From: Dehalococcoidia bacterium | GTDB lineage: Bacteria > Chloroflexota > Dehalococcoidia > GIF9 > UBA5629 | NCBI GenBank assembly: GCA_028715025.1 | Contig: JAQTLG010000008.1 | Coordinates: 1 to 13,939 of the forward strand | Direction: 5' to 3' | Length of the DNA stretch: 13,939 bases | Part shown: positions 1 to 7,119 of the stretch, piece by piece | How positions within the stretch are numbered: the first letter of the stretch is position 1 | How the letters are laid out: every line of letters begins with the position of its first letter | Program-made: the position numbers and the translations under genes | The notes under the pieces: model-generated | What the model was told of the DNA's origin: nothing | Seen by the model: the letters and a program-made list of their open reading frames with translations, nothing else | The model's database searches: none

Positions 1-1
1 G

Positions 2-826
2 CCCGGAGCGCGCGAGAACGTAGAGGTGGCCATCGAAGAAAAGGTGCCCGTCCTCAACTATGCGCTGGGCAAGCCGTGGTTTATCGACCGTGTACATGCT
101 TACGGCGGCAAGGTCATGGGCACCACAGCCACGGTCAGGCACGCTGTCAGGGCGGAACAGCTCGGATGTGACGCCGTCATCGTTACAGGGCATGAGGCTG
201 CTGGCCACGGCACCTCTGCCACATCTCTCGTCCTCATCCCGATGGTCGCCGCACAGGTAAAAATACCGCTGGTGGCCGCCGGCGGTTTCTTCAACGGCCG
301 GGGACTGGCTGCGGCTCTGGCACTGGGAGCGGACGGTATATCCATGGGCACGAGGTTCTCACTGACCAAAGAGAGCCTGGTACACGACAATTTCAAGCAG
401 CTCTGCCTCAAAGCTACGGAACAGGATACGCTTTATAGCAACGCCTTCGACGGCATGCCCGGCCGTGTGCTCAAGACCAGGGCGGCAGAACGAATGATGA
501 AGAGCGGCATACAGTTCTCCGAAGCCTTCCAGGGCGCCGGCGAGATACGGAAAATGCTGGGGCTGTCTTACTGGAAGTTCATCGGGCTGAGCCTGCAGAT
601 GTGGCGGGCCGACGAGGGTTCCCCCATCTGGTCGCAGGCCCGCCAGGCCGTCGGTATGAGAAGGCATCTAAGGGCCATCAACGACGGTGATGTCGATGAG
701 GGCATACTCTTCGCAGGGCAAGATTGCGGCGGGATAGACGACCTGCCGGGTGTGCAAGAGCTGGTAGACCGCATTATGTCCGAGGCGGAAGCGGCCTGCG
801 ATTCCCTGCAGCAAAAACGTCGCTGA
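2..826 (+). CDS. Nitronate monooxygenase / 2-nitropropane dioxygenase-family flavoenzyme, 5' end outside the window
   Basis: This is the C-terminal part (about 274 residues) of an FMN-dependent TIM-barrel protein of the NMO family, which oxidises alkyl nitronates. Relatives include the enoyl-ACP reductase FabK. The frame is open to the left edge, and the codons before the GTG at 26 (PGARENVEVAIEEKVP) already match the family, so that GTG is internal and the true start lies upstream. Visible signatures are the GHEAAGHG segment (family EAGGH, with the conserved His), then IPLVAAGGF, the phosphate-binding GRGLAAALALGADG, and MGTRFSLTKES. Family members are usually about 320-380 residues, so roughly 60-100 N-terminal residues are missing. 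The stop (TGA) lies 24 bases before the methyltransferase start, so the two are probably co-transcribed. The family assignment is strong. The physiological substrate cannot be read from the sequence, as many NMO-like proteins do not act on nitronates. Confidence 0.88.
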   Translation, partial: PGARENVEVAIEEKVPVLNYALGKPWFIDRVHAYGGKVMGTTATVRHAVRAEQLGCDAVIVTGHEAAGHGTSATSLVLIPMVAAQVKIPLVAAGGFFNGRGLAAALALGADGISMGTRFSLTKESLVHDNFKQLCLKATEQDTLYSNAFDGMPGRVLKTRAAERMMKSGIQFSEAFQGAGEIRKMLGLSYWKFIGLSLQMWRADEGSPIWSQARQAVGMRRHLRAINDGDVDEGILFAGQDCGGIDDLPGVQELVDRIMSEAEAACDSLQQKRR

Positions 827-850
827 TTACGCCGGCGGAGAGGCTTACAC

Positions 851-1426
851 ATGAACTTATTGGACGTCTTGCTTTACAGGGGCCAGCATACATGCCCGTG
901 GTGGTGTTGCTTCACCTTCGATAATCCTCTGCGGCGGCGTCTGCAAAATCCGGACCTGATACTGAAGGGGCTGGTGCAGCAGGGGCAGACCGCTCTGGAT
1001 ATCGGCTGCGGAATGGGCTATTTCTCACTTGCCCTGGCAAAGCACGCAGGCCCCTCGGGAAGGGTCATCTGCGTCGATATGCAGGATAAGATGCTTGAAG
1101 CGGCAAAGCGAAGAGCTGAGCGCGCCGGTCTAAGCACAACTATGCAGTTTCACAAATGTACGTCGAACAGCCTGGGGCTGAATATATACGCCGATTTCGC
1201 CCTGGCCTTCTGGATGGTACACGAGGTCGGCGATCAGGGTAAATTCATTGATGAGGTGCGCGCCCTGCTTAAACCCGGCGGCACATTCCTATTAGCCGAG
1301 CCAAGGTTGCACGTGACGGAAGCGGCTTTTAATAAGACGGTCTCCACGGCTGAAGCATGTGGTTTTGAAGTCGTGAGCAGACCTGCAATAGCAATGAGCA
1401 GGGCGGTGCTGCTAAGGAAATCCTGA
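851..1426 (+). CDS. Class I SAM-dependent methyltransferase
   Basis: A 191-residue cytoplasmic protein with a Rossmann-fold SAM-binding core. Motif I is ALDIGCGMG (about residues 48-56), and the acidic residue that usually binds the SAM ribose is D76 in VICVDMQDKM. The segment LAFWMVHEV (about 120) matches the region after motif II, and ALLKPGGTFLLAEP (about 137-150) is the usual post-strand-5 motif. The N-terminus carries CPWWCCFTFDNPLRR, a Cys/Trp-rich stretch before the core that seems characteristic of a methyltransferase subfamily in anaerobes. I infer that it helps bind the substrate or a metal. The ATG at 851 is supported by a GGAG-AGG ribosome site at 837-843. It follows the NMO-like gene by 24 bases and converges with the hydrolase gene, with six bases between stops. 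The acceptor substrate is unknown. Confidence 0.85.
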   Translation: MNLLDVLLYRGQHTCPWWCCFTFDNPLRRRLQNPDLILKGLVQQGQTALDIGCGMGYFSLALAKHAGPSGRVICVDMQDKMLEAAKRRAERAGLSTTMQFHKCTSNSLGLNIYADFALAFWMVHEVGDQGKFIDEVRALLKPGGTFLLAEPRLHVTEAAFNKTVSTAEACGFEVVSRPAIAMSRAVLLRKS

Positions 1427-1432
1427 CGAAGG

Positions 1433-2152
1433 TCACTCCCGCGCGGACGACGAAAGACCGGCAAAACGCCTGATCCGCCTGCCCGCATCGACTTTAATGG
1501 GTGAGCCGTGTCCAAAACATGCCGATTCAAATTCATGCCCCGCCAGCTTTTTAACCGAACGCCTTAGCTGCTCCACATCGACTGTGAACGGGATCGAGGG
1601 CCACTTCAGGCCGAAACGCTGCGCCAGCAAGTCGCCGGTAAAGACGACTCCGTTGCGCCTGAGGAGGATGCAGATGCTGCCGGGCGTATGCCCCGGCGCA
1701 TGCAGTATGCGTATCCCCCCCGCCAGGGGTAGTTCGTCGCCGTCAGCCACCTCGATATCGACTTTGACCGGACGCGTGGCAAGCAAATGCTGAAAAGGAC
1801 GCGCCGCGCGGCTCAGCCATCGCGGGCGAGACGGCCCCGGCTGGGGCAGCCTTCCGTCTATATAGGCCGCATCCGCCGCGTGGGCGATGACCCTGGCCCC
1901 GGTGATCTCCAGCAGCCCTGCCAGCCCGCCGGTATGGTCGGTATGATGATGTGTGATAATGATTGACGCGATGCGGGAAGCGGAGTAACCCAGATCGCGC
2001 ACCCTTTCAACAATCAGCAGCTCCTTACCTTTAAATCCAGCGTCGACCAGAGCAAGCTCACCGCCCGCGTCGATCAGGTATACATTGGAACCCAGGTCGG
2101 CCTGGTCCCACCACCGGCTGAGCTGGAAAATTCCGGGGATCACTTCCTGCAT
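1433..2152 (-). CDS. MBL-fold metallo-hydrolase
   Basis: A 239-residue metallo-beta-lactamase-fold protein. The zinc motif HxHxDH is HHHTDH (residues 68-73). Further ligands and fold markers are LVDAGF (35-40), APGHTPGS (the third metal His), TGDLL (bridging Asp) and a C-terminal FGHGSP. The pattern is that of the broad glyoxalase II-like/general hydrolase group rather than a true beta-lactamase. The substrate cannot be assigned. No signal peptide is seen, so it is probably cytoplasmic. The ATG at 2152 has only a weak purine-rich upstream site. It is divergent from the TPR gene at 2241, with an AT-rich 88-base spacer, and convergent with the methyltransferase. Confidence 0.88.
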   Translation of the reverse strand: MQEVIPGIFQLSRWWDQADLGSNVYLIDAGGELALVDAGFKGKELLIVERVRDLGYSASRIASIIITHHHTDHTGGLAGLLEITGARVIAHAADAAYIDGRLPQPGPSRPRWLSRAARPFQHLLATRPVKVDIEVADGDELPLAGGIRILHAPGHTPGSICILLRRNGVVFTGDLLAQRFGLKWPSIPFTVDVEQLRRSVKKLAGHEFESACFGHGSPIKVDAGRRIRRFAGLSSSARE

Positions 2153-2240
2153 ATGTTCTTAATTTTACACCGGTACAACATATTTGGTGACATGGTAATA
2201 ATGTGATATGGTTAAGCAGAGCCAACTGGAGGAAACCACT

Positions 2241-2795
2241 ATGACAATTGAGGAACTGCGCCAGCGTGTAGACGAGTGTTTCGATCGCGAGGAGTTCCTC
2301 AGCGCCCTGGAGTGCTCGGTGGAGCTGATTAGCCAGCACGCCAAAGAAGTGAGTTTCGACGATATTTTTAAAAAGGGGCTCTGCCACTTCAAGCTTGAGG
2401 AGGATGCCGAGGCCATAGGCTGCTTCAACAGGGCGCTGGAGAAAGACCCGGATAACGTTATGGCACTGACCAACAAGGGCATCTGCCTTTTCAACCTCGA
2501 GAAGACTGCAGAGGCTTTCCATGTTTTCAACAGGGCAATTAAAATCAATCCAAACGTCTTCCCGCCCTGGCATTACATGGGCATGTACCACCTGAGAAAT
2601 TACATAGAAAAGGGCGACCTCTCGTCCCTGGAGAAAATGGTGAACTGCTATCGCCAGGTGGTGTGCATGGCGCCCGACTTCGGGGAATTCATTATCCACG
2701 ATCCCGTTAATAAAGCCGACTACCCGATCCTGAAGTTTCTGCTGCTGCACCAGGACGTTCAGGAACTGCCGGTCGATATATTGACGTCCGTCTGA
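2241..2795 (+). CDS. Small TPR-repeat protein
   Basis: A 184-residue soluble protein (MTIEELRQRVDEC...). I chose the ATG at 2241 because GGAGGA (2228-2233) sits seven bases upstream. An in-frame ATG at 2208 exists but lacks a ribosome site. The middle holds two clear tetratricopeptide repeats (FKKGLCHFKLEEDAEAIGCF and ALTNKGICLFNLEKTAEAFH, each ending in a DP/NP turn), with a degenerate helical pair before and after. The C-terminal 50 residues, ending in PVDILTSV, are not recognisable. TPR domains mediate protein-protein contacts; nothing here names a partner. The ArsA-type ATPase begins 45 bases downstream on the same strand, so co-transcription and a functional link are plausible but inferred. 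Confidence 0.82.
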   Translation: MTIEELRQRVDECFDREEFLSALECSVELISQHAKEVSFDDIFKKGLCHFKLEEDAEAIGCFNRALEKDPDNVMALTNKGICLFNLEKTAEAFHVFNRAIKINPNVFPPWHYMGMYHLRNYIEKGDLSSLEKMVNCYRQVVCMAPDFGEFIIHDPVNKADYPILKFLLLHQDVQELPVDILTSV

Positions 2796-2840
2796 GCAAC
2801 GGCCTTTCCCTTTTCCCTCCAGTTTATTTAGAATAGCCTC

Positions 2841-3734
2841 ATGTCCGCAGCGATACAGGCGCCGATTATAGCTTTCGCCGGCAAAGGCGGGGTGGGAAAG
2901 ACCACCTGCGCGGCCGCCACGGCCCTGCATTTTGCATCTCACGGACGCAAGACCCTCGCCATCTCCACCGATGCCACGCCTTCACTTTCGCACATCTTCC
3001 AGTCGACGCCCGCGGAGACACCGGCCCGAGCTGGAGACAGCCTTTACTTCCTGGAGATCGGCACTGTCCAGGCCAGGCAGATGTGGGAGAAAAAGTTCGG
3101 CCGCGATGTTTATCAGGTGTTCTCTTCATTCGTGGAGATAGACTATGCTGATTATGTGGATTTCATGGCTTCCGTGCTGCCGGGGCTGGCCGAGGAATTT
3201 ATAGTCGATTACATCCGCGAACTTTCATGCGGCAGTGAATGGGACGCAGTCGTGTGGGATACTGCGCCACTGGGACAGACCATGGCGCTGCTGCAGACCC
3301 CCGCTCTGCTCACACGGCACCTCCGGCTGGCGCCGCGCATCTATACTAAAATCAAAGCGGGGGAAGGCACCAGGGAGACGATACTGGATATAATTCGGCG
3401 CTGGGAGGAGCTGTCGGCCGCTGATGTGGCATTTTTACGTAACGGGGTGGAATTCAATATAGTAACTATCCCGGAAGCCCTGGCGGTCAACCAGCTGGAT
3501 GAAATACTCGGTGATCTGGATAAATATGATCTCAAGGTCAGGCGGCTGATCATCAACAATGTTGTTCAGCTATCGGACTCGGATTTCTTACGCCGAAAAG
3601 CCGACCAGCAGCAAATATACATAAAGCAGCTGCATAACAAATTCAAGCGGTTTCAGATAGCTCAGGTACCCCTCTTCCCGCACGAGATAAAAGGGCGTGA
3701 GACCCTGCTTAAAGTCGCGGACGCGCTCTACTAA
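2841..3734 (+). CDS. Single-domain ArsA/Get3-type ATPase
   Basis: A 297-residue P-loop ATPase of the SIMIBI class. The deviant Walker A is GKGGVGKT (residues 14-21), with the signature Lys at position 15. Switch I reads STDATPSL (42-49), where the family usually has STDPAHSL. Switch II is DTAPLGQT, like the family DTAPTGHT. The later RRLIINNVV and the C-terminal PLFPHEIKGRETLLKVADAL are also family-typical. One ATPase domain fits a Get3-like homodimer rather than the duplicated ArsA. I see no obvious arsenite-binding Cys set, and no ars operon genes are nearby, so an arsenic role is not supported. The ribosome site before the ATG is weak, which would fit coupling to the TPR gene 45 bases upstream. 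Its TAA stop overlaps the rubrerythrin stop on the other strand. Confidence 0.87.
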   Translation: MSAAIQAPIIAFAGKGGVGKTTCAAATALHFASHGRKTLAISTDATPSLSHIFQSTPAETPARAGDSLYFLEIGTVQARQMWEKKFGRDVYQVFSSFVEIDYADYVDFMASVLPGLAEEFIVDYIRELSCGSEWDAVVWDTAPLGQTMALLQTPALLTRHLRLAPRIYTKIKAGEGTRETILDIIRRWEELSAADVAFLRNGVEFNIVTIPEALAVNQLDEILGDLDKYDLKVRRLIINNVVQLSDSDFLRRKADQQQIYIKQLHNKFKRFQIAQVPLFPHEIKGRETLLKVADALY

Positions 3735-4228
3735 TCGATCCTTTTGAAGAACTTACCCTTGGTGCCGCACACCGGGCAGGTTTCCGGGGCTTCCCTCTCC
3801 TGAGTATAGCCGCACACAGGGCAGACGTAATAGGGATAAGTATCTTTACTTTTGCCCAGGTTATCCAGCAGGTCTTTATACAGCCGTGCATGCACCTGCT
3901 CTACAGCATTGGCGCTCTCGAAGGACATCAGCGCGTCCTTATTGCCCTCGGCCTTGGCATCCTCGATCATGGCAGGGTACATCTTGGTGTATTCGTGGGT
4001 TTCACCGTTGACGGCCTCCTGCAGGTTCTCCCTGGTGGACTTGATTACCTTTAAAGCATTAAGGTGTTTTATGGCATGCACCGTCTCTGCTTCAGCGGCA
4101 GCGCGGAATAATTTGGCAACCTGAGCGAATCCTTCCTTGTCCGCAGCCGCGGCAAACGCCAGGTACTTGCGGTTGGCCTGAGACTCTCCTGCAAATGCTG
4201 CTTTGAGGTCCTCTTCCGACTTCGACAT
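3731..4228 (-). CDS. rbr: Rubrerythrin
   Basis: A 165-residue non-haem iron peroxidase that removes hydrogen peroxide in anaerobes, taking electrons through its own rubredoxin domain. The N-terminal ferritin-like four-helix domain shows the di-iron ligands: E15, ExxH at E48-H51, E76/E79 (GETHEYTKMYP), and ExxH at E110-H113. The C-terminal rubredoxin-like centre has Cys136/139 and Cys151/154 in two CPVCG motifs. The start is the ATG at 4228, with AGGAGG (4237-4242) eight bases upstream; an upstream in-frame TTG is not credible because the ribosome site lies after it. Length and order are classical. It lies 86 bases downstream of the M20 gene on the same strand. I found no convincing promoter or Fur/PerR-like box, so it may be read through from the M20 gene. 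Confidence 0.96.
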   Translation of the reverse strand: MSKSEEDLKAAFAGESQANRKYLAFAAAADKEGFAQVAKLFRAAAEAETVHAIKHLNALKVIKSTRENLQEAVNGETHEYTKMYPAMIEDAKAEGNKDALMSFESANAVEQVHARLYKDLLDNLGKSKDTYPYYVCPVCGYTQEREAPETCPVCGTKGKFFKRID

Positions 4229-4314
4229 AATAGTATCCTCCTTCAACCTGAATTCTCCTCCCAGATTACTACTTGTCGTTTCACTCGGTTACGACTTTTG
4301 TCACACTATCGCCG

Positions 4315-5430
4315 TCAAATCGCCAGGGCGAAGTTAAGGTATAGCTGGGCAGCCTGCACCACCTGGCTGAAAACGACAGATTCTTCAGGTGTATGTGCAG
4401 TCTCGAGCCGGCCGGGGCCCAGTATGATCGGATCAACGCCTGCCCCCCACAGGACGTTGCCGTCCGAGTGGCTGCGGAAATCCTGCGTTTCCCAGGGGAC
4501 CTTCATCCCCTTGCAAACCTCGCGCAGCCTGCGCACCAGCGGCCGGTCCTGCGATATGCGGTAACCCGATTGTGTATTCTCAAATCTGATATAGGCATCG
4601 AGCGAGGGTATGACCTTGCCGGCATCCTCGACAAGATGTTCCAGGTCGGCCTTGAGCACGTCCATGCGCGAATCGGGAGGCAGGTGTAGATCCAGCCAGG
4701 CCTCACAGGTATCAGGCACCACGAATCCGCCGGGAAAGCCCGAAAGCTGCCTGATGTTATAGACCAGCCCGCTGGAGACTGTTGTGGTATATCCGGTGAC
4801 CTGCAGCAACAGCTTGAGCATATTCTCAATAGCATTCTGCCCCAGTTCGGGCATGGAGGAATGCGCCTTTTTACCGCGTGTGCGTAAAAGCACTTCCAGA
4901 TATCCATAATGGCCCAGGCAGGGCATCATGTTGGTCGGCTCCGCCACCACTGCCCAGGGGAAACGGTACTCGCGCACCAGAGTTTTGGCGCCGTCGCTCT
5001 CCTCCTCTTCGCCCACCACCAGCGCCATGCCCACAGAGGGGAACCTGCCTTTTTTATCCGCCAGCACTGTAAAGGCTTCGATCATGGCTGCACAGCCGGC
5101 CTTCATGTCCGAGCTTCCCAGGCCGCAGACCTTCTCATCCTCCTCATAGAATCCGAAGTCATCGAGATCATGCGCCGTTACGGTGTCCAGATGACCCACG
5201 AAACACAGGTCTACCTCGTCGGTCTTGGGCGGCAATACTACGAGGTTGTACCGATTTTCATCCACCGCCTGTCTCTTGACATTAAGCCCTCTCGATCTCA
5301 GGTACTCTTCGCAGAACAGCAGTATCTCCTCTTCCTTACCTGACGGACTGTATATGTCCACCAGGTCCTGCAGGAGCTTTTTCAGTCGATCCGGCTTTAT
5401 CTCAGCCGCTGCGCCTGTGCTCGGTGCCAT
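4315..5430 (-). CDS. M20-family metallopeptidase / deacylase (ArgE/DapE/LysK-like)
   Basis: A 371-residue zinc hydrolase of peptidase family M20, whose members cleave small peptides or N-acylated amino acids (DapE, ArgE, LysK, carboxypeptidase G2). Visible catalytic elements are GHLDTV (His80 metal ligand, Asp82), GLGSSDMKAG with bridging Asp108, and GEEEESDG (Glu141 general base, Glu142 metal). The lid/dimerisation domain entry is GKKAHSSMPELGQNA. The C-terminal SHSDGNVLW and ETAHTPEESV supply the last metal His region. Start ATG 5430 has GAGGGG eight bases upstream. The first 29 bases lie inside the 3' end of the GNAT gene, so translation is probably coupled. No arginine or lysine biosynthesis genes are adjacent, so the specificity stays open. 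Confidence 0.92.
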   Translation of the reverse strand: MAPSTGAAAEIKPDRLKKLLQDLVDIYSPSGKEEEILLFCEEYLRSRGLNVKRQAVDENRYNLVVLPPKTDEVDLCFVGHLDTVTAHDLDDFGFYEEDEKVCGLGSSDMKAGCAAMIEAFTVLADKKGRFPSVGMALVVGEEEESDGAKTLVREYRFPWAVVAEPTNMMPCLGHYGYLEVLLRTRGKKAHSSMPELGQNAIENMLKLLLQVTGYTTTVSSGLVYNIRQLSGFPGGFVVPDTCEAWLDLHLPPDSRMDVLKADLEHLVEDAGKVIPSLDAYIRFENTQSGYRISQDRPLVRRLREVCKGMKVPWETQDFRSHSDGNVLWGAGVDPIILGPGRLETAHTPEESVVFSQVVQAAQLYLNFALAI

Positions 5431-6025
5431 TTCTTTTTCCCCTCAGGCTGCGTTTTTTCTCCTTCTGCAGTTCCGTTGCCGCAGGATTATACGTCATATA
5501 GATATGCTGCTGCGGATTGCCGAAGCCTTTGGCGCGGAAGAAATGCAGGGCAGGCAGATTATCAGCTTCCGTATCTATCATAAAGATACGCACGCCGGCC
5601 TCTATCATTTTGTCCTCGAATTTATTGAAAAGGCGGCTGGCCACTCCCATCCTCTGGTACTCCGGAGATACCACCAGCCACACAAGATAACCGTATTTCC
5701 AGGCCGATTTCTTCTTGGTGACCACATTGCCCAGGGCAAAGCCCACGATCTGCCACCCAAGCGCCGCCACAAGGCAGTACTCGGTATCCTCATTGAACAT
5801 AGAGATTACCTCGAACTCGTCCCAGGTACGATAGAGCGTGGGCGTCTTATCGGCTGTAAAAACCTGCTCGCCCAGGTGAAAAACTTCCGGGATGTCGTCA
5901 ACTCCCATCTCCCTGATCTCGATATCTATCTTTTTCCTGCCGCCGTTCTCCTCTTGATCAGGTAATGGGACAGGGAAGGGCTTCTCGTCCTTGCCACGCT
6001 GCCCGTCAGCGCCATTGGTACTCAT
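5402..6025 (-). CDS. GNAT-family N-acetyltransferase
   Basis: A 207-residue GCN5-related acetyltransferase, starting at ATG 6025, which has AGGA (6033-6036) seven bases upstream. A longer GTG start at 6070 lacks a ribosome site. About 30 polar residues precede the domain, which begins at IDIEIREMGVDD (about 33). The acetyl-CoA pyrophosphate loop is Q124-R-M-G-V-A129 within VVSPEYQRMGVASRL, preceded by the usual beta-4 strand YLVWLVV. The tail FFRAKGF (family FYxkxGF) precedes a basic C-terminal extension (KEKKRSLRGKRNG), part of which overlaps the M20 start. It resembles RimI-like acetyltransferases, but the substrate is unknown. It sits 59 bases after the TPR lipoprotein gene and overlaps the M20 gene. 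Confidence 0.87.
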   Translation of the reverse strand: MSTNGADGQRGKDEKPFPVPLPDQEENGGRKKIDIEIREMGVDDIPEVFHLGEQVFTADKTPTLYRTWDEFEVISMFNEDTEYCLVAALGWQIVGFALGNVVTKKKSAWKYGYLVWLVVSPEYQRMGVASRLFNKFEDKMIEAGVRIFMIDTEADNLPALHFFRAKGFGNPQQHIYMTYNPAATELQKEKKRSLRGKRNGTEHRRSG

Positions 6026-6084
6026 ACAGCTTTCCTGTGAATCGTAAATCGTATATGCAAGATAAACCACGCTATAAATGCATT

Positions 6085-6927
6085 TTAAAACTGATAGCCC
6101 AGAGAGCGCGCCTTGTCATAACACTTTTTGGCTTCGGTGGTGCGCTGGAGCGTCTCAAGCGTCAGCCCCTTGCTGTACCACAGCGCCGGATTATTGACAT
6201 CAAGGGCCAGCGCCCGGTCAAAGGCCACAATAGCCTCGTCGTACCGCTTCAGCTCATGCAGGGCTTTAGCCTTATAACCCCAGGGAAACGAGTTCGTAGA
6301 ATCCAGCGAGATGGATTTATCGGTGGACTTCAGCACGTCTTCGTAGAGATGGCTTTTCATCTGGGCGTAGGTCAGCCTGTCCCACAACTCTACATCGGCA
6401 GAGTCAAGCGAGGCAGCCCTGGCATAACACGGAACAGCCTCCTGATACTTGTCCTGGGCCTGGTATACCTGCCCTTTGCTCTCCCAGTAGACAGCGTTGT
6501 TGCCGTTGAGAGAAATAGCCTTATCCACGCTTTCCAGCGCCTTATCATACTGGCTCAAGTTTAAGCAGGAGAGACCCCGGTAATTCCAGGCATCAGCGAA
6601 ATTGGGGTCGAGTTCAATAGCCCGGTCATAGCTGATAACGGCCTGCTCGAAGTTTTTCATGGCATCCAGGGCCAGCCCTTTATTGAAGTGGACCGCCGGA
6701 TTGGACGGGTCCTTCTCCAGCGCACGGTCGAAATTGAGCAACGCCTTCTCAAACGCCCCCTTGTTATACAGGTCAATGCCCGCTTCATTAAAGGCAATAG
6801 CCTCCGGATTGCTCTTGTATCCCTGGCTGCCCGTCTGGCAGGCCGCCAGAGGCAACACCAGCAGCATAAGCACCAGCGCCGCCATATGATAAAAAGTTGA
6901 TTTACAGGCGATTATTTTCTCTTTCAT
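6085..6927 (-). CDS. TPR-repeat lipoprotein
   Basis: A 280-residue exported lipoprotein. A basic N-region and hydrophobic stretch (about residues 15-28) lead to a lipobox L27-A28-A29-C30, with Cys30 the predicted lipidation site. The rest is almost wholly tetratricopeptide repeats: seven consecutive 34-residue units beginning near NPEAIAFNEAG, each with the typical W/N-Y-x-G...Y/F-x-x-A and a closing D-P/D-S turn, ending at ARSLGYQF. Such arrays form a superhelical protein-binding scaffold; the partner is unknown. Start ATG 6927 has AAGGA six bases upstream. It is the first gene of a minus-strand group with the GNAT, M20 and probably rubrerythrin genes, and it is divergent from the FN3-repeat protein. 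Confidence 0.93.
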   Translation of the reverse strand: MKEKIIACKSTFYHMAALVLMLLVLPLAACQTGSQGYKSNPEAIAFNEAGIDLYNKGAFEKALLNFDRALEKDPSNPAVHFNKGLALDAMKNFEQAVISYDRAIELDPNFADAWNYRGLSCLNLSQYDKALESVDKAISLNGNNAVYWESKGQVYQAQDKYQEAVPCYARAASLDSADVELWDRLTYAQMKSHLYEDVLKSTDKSISLDSTNSFPWGYKAKALHELKRYDEAIVAFDRALALDVNNPALWYSKGLTLETLQRTTEAKKCYDKARSLGYQF

Positions 6928-6947
6928 TAAAATTCCTTTATAGCTAT

Positions 6948-6953
6948 ATTATA
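6948..6953 (-). promoter_or_regulatory. Putative -10 box (TATAAT) for the TPR lipoprotein gene
   Basis: A perfect TATAAT is read on the minus strand 20 bases upstream of the lipoprotein ATG, which would give a short leader of roughly 13 bases carrying the AAGGA ribosome site. No good -35 hexamer lies 16-18 bases further upstream (the position reads ATAAAA), so this is a moderate call. Confidence 0.4.
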
Positions 6954-7059
6954 GACCACATTCAGTCAGGTTTTATCACGGAATTGTAGCACCGGACCTC
7001 CGGCAAGTAAATTATCTCAGGCTGATTAATTCACCTGATTTAATGGTACTAAATAGTTA

Positions 7060-7088
7060 TTGACACACAGTTACGTGTAAGGTAACAT
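7060..7088 (+). promoter_or_regulatory. Sigma-70-type promoter for the FN3-repeat protein
   Basis: A consensus -35 TTGACA (7060-7065), a 17-base spacer and a TAACAT -10 (7083-7088, four of six matches) lie 31 bases before the ATG at 7120. It is the best promoter in the window and suggests strong constitutive expression. The divergent lipoprotein promoter lies in the same 192-base intergenic region, whose remaining part is AT-rich with no gene seen. Confidence 0.7.
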
Positions 7089-7119
7089 TGTCCGCGAACG
7101 TAAAAAGGTGTAGGTTGAT

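Noticed and set aside
2058..2942. A 294-codon open frame on the minus strand across the hydrolase, TPR and ATPase starts
   Set aside because: It is antisense to three well-supported genes, its protein has no recognisable domain, and no ribosome site is evident. It is a composition-driven shadow frame.
2841..3734. Arsenite efflux ATPase (arsA) function
   Set aside because: It has a single ATPase domain with no evident arsenite-binding Cys set and no ars genes nearby. The family name is kept only for the fold.
4275..4295. A GTCGT/ACGAC dyad between the M20 and rubrerythrin genes as a terminator or operator
   Set aside because: The stem is only 5 bp with an 11-base loop, and there is no T-run on the minus strand where a terminator would be needed.
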